DNA of 64,000 bases, from the NCBI RefSeq assembly GCF_040054535.1, contig NC_090794.1, positions 7,140,001 to 7,204,000 of the forward strand, given 5' to 3'. Source of the DNA: Antennarius striatus. Taxonomy: Eukaryota; Chordata; Actinopteri; Lophiiformes; Antennariidae. The first letter of the stretch is position 1. The number at the start of each line of letters is the position of its first letter. The position numbers and the translations under genes are program-made. The notes under the pieces are model-generated. The model saw nothing but the letters and a program-made list of their open reading frames with translations. It searched no databases and had not been told where the DNA came from. Positions 54,349-64,000 of the stretch are shown piece by piece.

Positions 54349-57060
54349 GCACTGCTACTCGCCTTTTTTTCCTCCCTTTTTTCTTTTGTGATATAACACT
54401 GCATTAACTTGCTTTATTTTTAACAGCTTTTTGTCCCAATTTTACACCATATCATTCTGGGGAAGAATGCATTTCCAGCAATTTTCCCTAAAGTTACAGA
54501 ATGTGTTTTGCTTTATCTCCAATTCCGTGAACATTAAAGGATGATTTATAGCTCATTTCTCCATTTTCACCAAATGATGAAACGACTTTTAAAAGGCTGT
54601 AATTTATCCCTGTGACTGAATCTCAGCTATTCTTGCAAAAAAACCCCATAAAACACCTTTCTTCCATTATAAAAGCATTTTCTCTTTTGTGTTTTGTTTT
54701 TCACTCCACAGCACTCTTCCTGTCCTTTTAAAAAAAAAAATTATTGGAAAAACATCTTGGCTTATTTGCCAACACAACAGAGTTTACCAGTTCCTGGACA
54801 GCAGCTTATTTTTATCTCAGGTTGTGGAGATGTCGCTATAATATTTAGCTCATTGAGGTGATGATGAATAGAGGACGGTTTGATGAATAGGAAAACAGAT
54901 CTATCACGGTAACACATGTCAGCCCATTAATCAAGATTGGTCCACTTGGCTCCTTGAAGATTTGTCAGCCAATAGGAAATAGGTAGGATCATCAAGGAAA
55001 GGATACACTTCATGCTGAGACTGACTGTTGTCATGCACAAATAAGCTGGTATTTATATCAATATACACCAGTGAGTGGTGAACATGAGTGGATCTCATGT
55101 GTACTGTACACTACAGGCTTCTAGTGCCAGCTGCAGGAGGCAGCACATCACACATGAAGCTGAGGGACATCTTACTATACAAAATGTATATAGCATTGTT
55201 TATGAGTGAGTCACTTTATTATGCATACTTGATCCCTGTGAAATGATTCATTTCATTCTTGTTTGTGCAGTACTTCTGCTATTCTGTTCAAATATGAATG
55301 CTGTATGACTCGTTGATCATCCTGACATTTAATAATGGTGACGGTGGTATCGCTGCTGCTGATGGTTTAAGGGTACATGTGATGAATAAATGGTACAGGC
55401 GCTATAAATAGACGTAACTGTCTCTCACTGTCGTGTGTAATGACAACTGCTCGGGCGCTCTAGGAGAATTCTACCAATGCAACATGGGTGGTCCTTTGCA
55501 GTTCTTTTCCATTGAAGGTCATATTAGAGGTGGAGCTGGAAAGACAGTAGTGCAAACAGTTGTGCAAGATTTGTTACACAAATGAGTAGTAATGGGAGAT
55601 AAACCTGTATAGACTTTGGTTTTCAACCTTGAATCTAGTTTTTGCTCTTGGTCACATATGTGGACAGAGGACAGTGGGTAGAACTTCCTTCTGTTTCTGA
55701 AAATATCACAAATGACAAATTGTCTGTACATGTTGGTGCATTTGTCATCTGGGGCTCCATAGGGGCTGTTACCACAACAATGGTTCTTGTTTCATAATGT
55801 TAAACTTTGGTTGTGGTTCAGCTGTTCATTTCCATGATGATGGCTCATTGGGTAGCCTGAAAAGGCAAACTTTTTAAACTGGTTCCAGACTATAGTAGAA
55901 ACTAAACCATTACAATTGTCGTAGAAACTGACAAAAACAAAATTCCTGCAGAAAGTGTTGATGCAACCTCAGTTTGTGTCATGTTTTCAAGTCTTGTAGT
56001 CATTTTGTAGCCAGTATTATTTGTTAAGTAATGCCTGAGCAGTGGATATATGCAATTTCCTCCGGGATTAATAAAGTATCTATCTATCTATCTATCTTAT
56101 TTGTGGACAGAAAAACAACACAAACAATGATGGCCTTTTTGGTTTTGCTGCAGGTTCAATTTATTACCACTCCTCTAAAGTAGATTTGCTGCACATATAC
56201 AGTACTATGATTTGGATAGATAAATCAGAACTATTAATTTCCTCATCCAGAGGTAGCTTGGCAGCGAGGGTAGTAGCGGCCAGCATCAAGACAAAGACAA
56301 GACAGTAGGATGACAGCCACTAGTTGTTTAATTTTCAACATGGATCCATCACCGTATCTGTCTCTGTGCCCAGTATGTGGTGTGTCCTTGTCAAACCAGC
56401 GATGGTTCACAGCAAACCAAAAAGCTAACTGACAACAAATGATCCGGCACCAGACAGCGAGGGCATGGGGGGCTTTATTCACCTGAAAATTCCACACATT
56501 TGACAAGAGCAAATTAGGATAAAGTGTGGGAAAGTAGCAGAGAGAAATGTATTACTGTTTTGGGATATCATTGAACACAGCACTGACATATTTTGTTTTT
56601 ATATTTTGGAGCCTAATATCAAGAACAAATAAAGGAAGGACATATCGGCCTTGGACCGGGAGCTACGTATCTGTCTCTCATTTATCTTCCAGAATAGAGG
56701 GGGCGAGTTTTTCCATATCCCTCAATTTGTCTTGACTTTGAGCGTTACAAGCAAATTCTAAGTCTTTCTGGCTAAGATCTCTGTATTGCTCCTTTTCTTG
56801 CCTGATTATGAAAGTAGTATCCAAATGACTTACTAAACGTGCATTCAGAATTTCAGTACTTTGTTCAATGTTTAATTATGTGATGATTAATGTCAGCATG
56901 AATTTATATAATGCAAAATGTTACAAAGAGATATATTTAGACAGAGAAATTTTATATTGGACCTTAATCTGTAGTCAGGCTGTGTCGAGTTAGTTGTGTA
57001 AAGTTCACTGAAGACAGGTGTGATAAGACAGTCTGTTATTTTAGAATAGAAAGTGGGGGC
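54349..57060. other. inter-serpin region
   Basis: No gene recognised. Contains the probable 3' UTR of the first serpin (AATAAA at 55385) and a LINE tail at 56011. Confidence 0.5.
56011..56097 (+). mobile_element. extremely 5'-truncated LINE copy (tail only)
   Basis: The 67 unique bases from CCAGTATTATTTGTTAAG to GGGATTAATAAAG are identical to 10827-10893, the 3' end of the LINE at 9555-11054, and are followed by the same TATC repeat (about five units). This is an independent, nearly fully truncated insertion of the same young family. Confidence 0.85.
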
Positions 57061-57068
57061 TCGTCTTG

Positions 57069-57118
57069 GTTAATTTTTGACTGACCTGTCAGCTGACTGT
57101 CCTCGCTTTGATATATAA
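57069..57118 (+). promoter_or_regulatory. serpina1 promoter: HNF1-like site and TATA box
   Basis: GTTAATTTTTGAC (57069-57081) matches the HNF1 palindrome GTTAATNATTAAC with two differences. TATATAA follows at 57112-57118. Transcription from about 57140 gives a short non-coding exon ending at 57164 (AAAG|GTAAAT). The order and spacing resemble the mammalian antitrypsin liver promoter, which needs HNF1. Confidence 0.55.
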
Positions 57119-57375
57119 TGGGGAAAATTCTTGCAAACTGTCTGCAGCAAAGAGGGCATCAAAGGTAAATATGACACTTGGAATATTTCAGTATTTCTTT
57201 CAAGTTAGATAGTGGATTTGAGTGTGTAATAATGTAGTTGTGTTGACATGTTTCGAAAAAAAACCATATGAGTATGTTTTTTTAAATTTTTATATACTTG
57301 AAATTTAAGTCTATTATGACCAACTGTGGCCGAAACCATTTAATCTTCCTTGGTTTCTTTGGACAGGCTGTAAAG

Positions 57376-59227
57376 ATGCGTGGTATTATTGCTAGTTGCA
57401 CACTTGCAGCACTGCTGCTGGCTGTAGCCTGGGCAGACCACCATGGCAAACACGATAATGACCACCAGCACCACCAGCACAACACTGAGCACCACCAATC
57501 CGGTGATGACCACAGCCATAACCATGGAGAAGAAATGAGCTGCCACATGCTGGCCCCTCACAATGCCGACTTCGCTTTTGCCCTCTACAGAAGTCTGACA
57601 GCCAGAACAGTGGCTGGAGAGAACATCTTCTTCTCACCACTGGGCATTGCCAGCGCTCTGTCCATGCTATCTACAGGAGCCAAAGGAGAAACCCATCAGC
57701 AGCTATTTTCCACCTTGCGCTATGGGAATAACAGCCAGGAAGACATCAACAAAGCATATCAGCATCTTTTTCACATGTTTCATCAGTCAGATGAGAATCC
57801 AGAGTTTTTTCTCGGCAATGCTGCTGCTGTGCGGACTGGCTTCAGTCCTCTGCAAAAGTTTGTGACAGATGTTGAGAACAGCTACTCTGGTAAGCTCCTC
57901 AATGTTGACTTCTCTAATCCCGAAGAGGCTGCAGGCGAGATCAACCAATTCATTGCAACCAAAACACACAACATGATCAAAGATCAAGTGAAAGCCCTGG
58001 ACCCTGACATGGTCATGGTGCTGATCAACTATATCACCTTCAACGGTAGGACATGTATAGACTATGTATGCAGATAGCAGGCCTATTGATGAACACATTT
58101 AGAAATACCGTCTATACAAGTTCAGTTTATGTTCTCTTGTGTAGTTTAATGTAATGAAGGATCGTAATGGCACAAGTAGGTAAATTGGACAAATGTTAAA
58201 GACATAATGCAACACAAAAAAATTCATTACAATGTTTTAGTATCCACCTCTGTGACACATGTTAACTGCATTGATTTCCTGCCTTGGCACCATACAGGAG
58301 AATGGAAGAAACACTTTGATAATAAACGGACAAAGAAAGAAAACTTCCAGGTGGACACAACCACCACAGTTGAGGTTGACATGATGGAGAGGATGGGTCG
58401 CTATGAATTCTATCATGATGCTGAAAATCACACAAAGGTCATCATGCTGCCCTATAAGAGCAACACCTCCATGATGATTGTTCTGCCTGATGAAGGCAAG
58501 ATGGAGGAGGTCGAGGGATACATCGACAGGGCCCACATCATCCACTGGCACGACTCACTCTACACTAAGTAAGACATGACTTCAATTTTATGTCATATCG
58601 TCATTCTCATGGATGTAAAATGTGTCATCAGCTAACAGTTAAGGTGTTCATTTTGATTAAAATATTCTCATTTAGTGCAGGTAAAGTTGAATAAACAAGC
58701 TATAAAACAGCTACAGTTCGTCTTCCGGTGATTCAGACCTTGTTGATATTCTGTTTTGCAGTTCTGTCGAGCTGTCAATGCCAAAATTCCACATCAGCGC
58801 TAAAGCCCCCCTGGACATCTCCCTGAAAGAAATGGGAATAACTGATGCTTTTGGAAACAATGCTGATTTCTCTGGCATATCTGAAGAGGTTAAACTTAAA
58901 GTCTCAAAGGTGGGTGAGGCAAAAATGCTGTCCTACCAAGACAATGAAATATCCACACTGACAAACATTCACCGGAGCAGATATTGCATAGTCACTTTAC
59001 TAGCTTGACACTGATTACTTCTGATTCCTCCACAGGTGTCCCACCAGGCTGTGCTGAGCGTATTTGAAGCAGGAACAAAGGCAGCAGCCGTCACCACCGT
59101 TGAGGTAATGCCTATGAGTATGCCCGAAACCATGAAAATCAACAGGCCCTTCTTGACCTTCATCCTGGAGGACACTACAAGGAGCATCCTTTTCATGGGC
59201 AAGATAAGCAACCCCAAACCCATGTAA
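57376..59227 (+). CDS. serpina1: alpha-1-antitrypsin-like serpin
   Basis: Secreted serine-protease inhibitor, probably hepatic. Coding exons are 57376-58045, 58298-58568, 58762-58909 and 59036-59227, 426 aa, with a non-coding exon ending at 57164. Signal peptide MRGIIASCTLAALLLAVAWA, then a histidine-rich segment (13 His in about 38 residues) before the serpin core. Landmarks are NIFFSPLGIASALSML, helix F/strand 3A LINYITFNG, MPKFHIS, NRPFLTFILED and GKISNPKPM. The reactive loop fits the inhibitory rule exactly: hinge EAGTKAAA gives P17-P10, and counting on gives P1 Met and P1' Ser (VMPM-SMP), as in human antitrypsin AIPM-S. Elastase-like targets and oxidation-sensitive Met are expected. Linkage to glrx5 matches human 14q32. 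Poly(A) signal at 59556. Confidence 0.9.
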
Positions 59228-59555
59228 AGACATGATGGAGATGGATGTTACATTTCATACTTTCTCATGCTGTAGTAAGTTTTAGCCGCTTTTGAACAAA
59301 CCTCATCATCAGGGAGCTCTGTGAGGATCACAGTGACATTTAGAATATTTTGATGATAATGTACACAGGTCTATCAATAAGTAACATACGTGAGAGATTA
59401 TACATTTCACAATCTGTCATTATACCGTGTGTAATCTGAAACTGGATAGGTGTCTTAAAGTCAAAATACAACTGTATATATTGTATGCAATACAAAGCAT
59501 CAGCAGACAATTTAAGTCACTCTGTTATTGTACTACTGCTGTTGAAATGAAGTGA

Positions 59556-59561
59556 AATAAA
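59556..59561 (+). terminator. serpina1 polyadenylation signal
   Basis: AATAAA 330 bases after the stop, in GTGAAATAAACATTTGG. Confidence 0.7.
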
Positions 59562-62500
59562 CATTTGGAAGAAACCACTGCTATTTTATGTTTCATTTTA
59601 TATTTTATGTTGTTTTAGTTTTTCTGATGCAATCAGGATGCAATCAGTCATAAATCCTTAACAGCCAAAAAGCATTCATCAGTGGAATACTTGCGTTTCA
59701 TGTGGAAAATGTGCATCCTTGTGAGAAAAAAAGAAACATAATTTTGTTATTACAATTTCACTTCTAACATATAATCAATACCAAATGTAAACTAATAATA
59801 TTTTTTATTTATATAATTTTAACCCATTAGCTCCAGTCACTAGCATTGATTTAGGACTCCCTCATAAACGCTCAATGGATGAATAGCAGCTGATTTTAGC
59901 CCAACGGAATGAATTCAAAGGCTGTTTGAAGATTATGGCCATAAACCACAATTTACAGGCATTTGGTGTGGACTGTACTAAAACTCCATTGAGTAAAATA
60001 AGATGTCATTTTTGTTATGCCACCATCATTCATCCATGTCATCATTGTCCATCAATTCATCTGTGTAACTCTTAAAGGGCTATTGATATTTATGTATTTC
60101 TATTATGTGGTATTATAGAGGTTATGGTAAATACTTTCAGCACAAAATGAGTTTTTCTATGAGCAAGTAATCATTATTTTCCATTTTACATAATGAACAA
60201 CCTTAATTTTTAGCGTGACATTGAGTTTTTTAAATTCACTTTGGCTACGAACAAGGTGAAGGACTGTATTAACTCCCATTCATCATCAGAATAATTACCT
60301 AAATAAACAAAAAAAGAGACACCTTTCATATTTATCGACAACCCATTTCACGGATTTTGATTAAACTTATTAGAAGAATGAAGCATTTTTTAACAAATAT
60401 CCTGATTACACAAAAACTTGTGGCATGGATCAGACAAGCCAAGCAGGAGAGGTTAGCCTTGGCTAAGCAGTGACTGGCTACAGTGACAGATGAGCCACTG
60501 TAGTTTGTTTATTCTTTTTCTTATTTAGTTTAAAATAAAGTGCATCACAGACAGAATGCATTCATTTGAAAGGAACATCTTGAATTGGAGAGGCAAAGAA
60601 TTTGTACTTCTATCTAGCAGCACTTTTAAGCTCAGGGCTCTTTTATTTCCATTTAAAGCCCTGGTTGTTAGTTTAAGAACCAACCTTGTTTTGTATTGAC
60701 TTTTAGTTTTTTTGTGTTTGATCTAAGCCAAAATTGCAGATGTCCAACCATCCCTGGACCAACTGGATCAACTGGACTTTGGTCCAACAAAAGAAGCAGT
60801 TATAATACAGATCGAACTGAACCATGGTTCTGTTTGTTCAGAGTGTGGAAGCACAATATTAGATGACTTGATAAATTCTAGAAAGTTACAGCTGGTTACT
60901 ATCACCAGTAACCGAAACAAGAAAAACTAATGAAGATATAATGAGCCACAATAAACACACACTGAGATCTGTTTGACAGATGATTTTCAGACCAACACTA
61001 TATGTCCAGACAGTCCTTGAAAGATTTATGAAGAAAAAAAAAAGTTTTCTGCTATCTGGAAAGTCAATAAAATCATTAACTACTTTTAGGGCTGCAGTTG
61101 CAGTATTGTGCTGCTTCTTAACTGCAGATTGGAAGTTAGATAAAATATTGTTTACTGCCTAAAAGTCTTTCAATTGGTCACTCACCATTCACCTTAGAAC
61201 TTATCCCTCTGCAGATAGTTTAGAGATGGACCTATAGTAGTTATAGTGACCTCTGTTTGATCACTCCTTTTGAATGGTAGGCACACAAGACAGCTTTCTT
61301 TATTGAAGGAATTTCACCAGAGTCCAGGGAGACATTAAAAACTAGAGGTTAAAGATGGTGCAATTAATTCAAGTGGTGTATTTGTCAGAATGAGATCAAT
61401 CAATTATGCGTTTTCAGGAAGTTTCTGATTGGGTCTGGTGGGACGGTTGGCAATTTAAAAAAGATTCAATTAGTCACGGCGAGCTTCAAAATCATCTGAG
61501 ACTTGTTGTGGCCAATTAAAATCTCAAATCTTCAGCATTTAATCATTCAATGAGTTGTATTAATGAAAATGATAAAATACGCCTTAGCACAACAATGACA
61601 ATGTGGATTTTTTTCTTTACATCTAAGGTTGAAAACAGATAAATTATTTGAAGAAACAGGAATTTCTTTTACAAGACCATATTACTAAGAAAACTATTTA
61701 AAGTCATCAAGTCCAAGTCAGAGGAAAATTTGAACACGGGTGGGATTTCATGCTCAATCTCTAACAAGAGAGGCATGTTCCACAGTTCTTATGGATTAGA
61801 TATGTGTGGGCATGCTGGGCTCATCAAAATCTGTTTATGCTAACTTACAGAATGTAATCAACATATGAGCAACTGCACTTTAACACATAAGGAGATGTGC
61901 TGTCATCTTAGATTGATAGTGTAGGAATACTGTCCAACAGGGGAATAAAACAAACTCAAAGATCAGCAAAAGTCTCATTTTGTGTCAGGATGAAAGTGAC
62001 AGGATGGGTTAGCGTTAGAGTGATGCCAAATTTCCTTCAGCACCATAACCCCATAGATATCTATCAATCTATGAAATCAATGAAATTGTGACAGCAGTAT
62101 TTAAAGAAATAGGATACAATCTGGTAAAGGTAGTATGTCTAAAAATTAGATGACATTTTTCCTTTTCATAATGACCAGGACATCACTGCCAGCAATCAGT
62201 CTTCAGGTATAGGAAGATGCAGCTCAAATATGATGATGACAGGAAGTAGGTACTGTATGTCAGTAGAAGTTTGAAAATTGTACATGTATCAAAACTTTTG
62301 GTTCAGACTATCAGGTGTGCCAATGGCCTTAATGAGTTTGGCTTCAAACTTCTGTGCTTCCTTGGTTAAGACTGAAAAATATGGTTGTAACTGGTGCATT
62401 GGTGAAGTCTCATTTAGACATTTCTGTCTCTTCATGAGTTCAAGAACAACTGTAGAATAGCCGCATATGCCTCCAGAGCAGAGGCCATCAATTAGAGGAC

Positions 62501-62639
62501 AGTGGGCTTAACTCAGACTGTGAGCTTTTGTCTTTTTAAATAGCACACACAAAAAAATTACAGGTAACCTATTTTTTAAAAAAAATCTTTGAATTGAGCA
62601 TCATGGGCCCTACAGAGTAGTCTAATATGTAGTCCAGAG
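59562..62639. other. intergenic, nothing recognised
   Basis: A/T-rich DNA with short open frames only. No gene, RNA or clear repeat could be supported. Confidence 0.5.
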
Positions 62640-63465
62640 TTCAAGAGGATATTATGTACTTAGGATCAACAGTCCAGAGCAGATGGTTTGGACATGTCCA
62701 GAGGAGAGATAATGAATATATTGGTAGAAGGAAGCTGAGTTTTGAACTTCCAGGCAGGAGGCCTAGAGGAAGACCAAAGAGGAGGTTTATGGATGTAGTG
62801 AAAGAGGACATGAGTTGGTGTGAGAGAAGAGAATGCTGAAGACAGGATTAGATGGAGGCAACTGGTTAGCTGTGGTGACCCCTGAAGGGGAAAGCCGAAA
62901 GGAAAAGAAGAGGAAGAAGTCTTAAATAAATCTTATGTTGTATAAAAATCACTCTTGCACGGTAAGTTTTTTCCTACAAATTATGATGACACATTTCAAA
63001 TAGTTTCTGGAACTGATAAATAAAATCCTCCACCTTCTTGATCTCTTCTCCCTGTAACCTCACTCTTCCACTTGGGTCCCTCTCATTCACACACATGTAT
63101 TCTGTCTTACTGCGGCTAACCTTCATTCCTCTCCTTTCCAGGACAAACCTCCACCTCTCTAGCTTCTCCTTCACCTGTTCCCTGCTCTCGCTGCAGATCA
63201 CAATGTCATCTGCAAACATCGGTATTGTATGAGGAAGTCTGGAGTGGCAGAGAAGTAGAGCATGTTAAAGTGGTGCATGACATGTATGAGGACTGTAAGA
63301 CAGTAGTGAGGTGAGCTGTAGGTGTGACAGAGGAATTCAAGGTGGAGGTGGGACTGCATCAGGGATCAGCTCTGAGCCCCTTCTTGTTCGCTGATGGACT
63401 CTACTGCCACCTCTCTTAGACACTTCCAAACCTCTACAGGTACTTCATCAGGACCGACTATTTAA
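62640..63465. mobile_element. scrambled RTE-like LINE fragments
   Basis: Four pieces of one RT open frame. Plus strand 62640-62930 has YLGSTVQS joined directly to RWFGHVQRR and RRPRGRPKRRF, followed by the 3' UTR string GGTGACCCCTGAAGGGG. Minus strand 63219-63022 has FADDIVICSES, RRGMKVSRSKTE and RVRLQGEEIKKVEDF. Plus strand 63226-63395 has VEHVKVVHDMYE, then LHQGSALSPFLFA. Minus strand 63465-63400 has GPDEVPVEVWKCL. Read along the minus strand the pieces are in element order, but alternate pieces are inverted. Short gaps in the RT are missing at the joints. It is an inactive, rearranged copy; the RTE-like call is from motif memory. Confidence 0.75.
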
Positions 63466-63471
63466 GAGATT

Positions 63472-64000
63472 TGGAAAGATTTTAAATATTCTCATATTAT
63501 CACTGACAAATTGAAAAAAGACATGATGATTTAAGTTATCCTTTTTTTTTTAGATTTTGCATTTTAAACAAAATTAAACAAAACTAGTTTTTAAACATAA
63601 TTAAAGCATTAATTTCATATTGCTATCTTCATATCAATATTATCTAACATATTTTTATCTGCATTACTGTATTTGATCGTGAATTCTAAATGAATTGTGA
63701 TAATTTCTTAAAAGTGGGTCAACTGGAAGACATCCGGCGTCATCTGCTGTAAAAGTCCCTGCTCTCAAACAGTTAAGGTTTTACATGCCTGATCATACGC
63801 AGAGAGCGGCAACCTGCTGGCCATCCGCCTCACTAAACTTCTCGCCCTTTGACCTGTCAACATAGGAGTTACTGTGGAAGGGTTTACGCAATCAGCACAC
63901 ATACACTTTGTCTCCTCTGTCAGCACTCACACACAGCGACTTCTGTGAAGGACATACGACACAACTGAGTCAGAAAGCTGAGTGGGCAGTTCTGTTGACA
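63472..64000. other. window end, no gene identified
   Basis: The last 300 bases (63700-64000) are less A/T-rich than the preceding DNA and could be promoter or 5' UTR of a gene beyond the window, but no start codon with a recognisable protein follows. Confidence 0.25.

Overview
The window is vertebrate nuclear DNA from a ray-finned (teleost) fish. The evidence is intron-split genes with GT/AG borders, teleost-type LINE, SINE and Tc1/mariner debris, long microsatellites, and proteins that read as fish orthologues of known vertebrate genes. I could not name the species. I saw no CRISPR array, bacterial operon, rRNA or tRNA gene, and no LTR or retroviral element.

Layout from left to right. (1) 0-4 kb: the last two coding exons of vsnl1 (+), a neuronal calcium sensor. 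(2) 7.5-9.0 kb: sf3b6 (-), a splicing factor of the U2 snRNP branch-site complex. (3) 9.2-11.1 kb: a 5'-truncated LINE with an open reverse-transcriptase segment, bracketed by (GATA)n and (TATC)n tracts. (4) 14.2-23.6 kb: tdrd6 (+), a multi-Tudor germ-granule protein with one 5.7-kb coding exon and a tail of 14 small exons. (5) 25.3-29.8 kb: pla2g7-type PAF acetylhydrolase (-), convergent with tdrd6. This tdrd6/pla2g7 pairing is also found on human 6p12. (6) 30.7-37.1 kb: ints9 (+), divergent from pla2g7, 17 coding exons and 658 aa. (7) 39.3-40.4 kb: glrx5 (-), divergent from prkrip1 (+, 40.85-41.42 kb), which has no introns here. (8) 41.5-48.4 kb: a gene-poor stretch with a minisatellite, a tRNA-derived SINE and an L1-type LINE fossil. 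(9) 49.0-59.2 kb: two clade-A-like serpins (+), the first apparently non-inhibitory, the second an alpha-1-antitrypsin type with a methionine at the inferred P1 site. The glrx5-serpin linkage matches human 14q32. (10) 59.6-64 kb: no gene recognised; a scrambled RTE-like LINE lies at 62.6-63.5 kb.

The genes do not form one pathway. They are housekeeping or RNA-processing genes (sf3b6, ints9, prkrip1), mitochondrial Fe-S biogenesis (glrx5), germline (tdrd6), lipid-mediator inactivation (pla2g7), neuronal calcium sensing (vsnl1) and probable plasma serpins. I found no clear new biological system. The most unusual features are the phase-alternating repeated-exon tail of tdrd6, the degenerate serpin with a possible 12-nt cassette microexon, the histidine-rich N terminus of the antitrypsin-like serpin, the probably myristoylated enzyme at the plasma PAF-AH locus, and the colinear but alternately inverted RTE LINE. 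Exon borders were placed by eye from splice signals, reading frame and remembered family sequences; no alignment was run.
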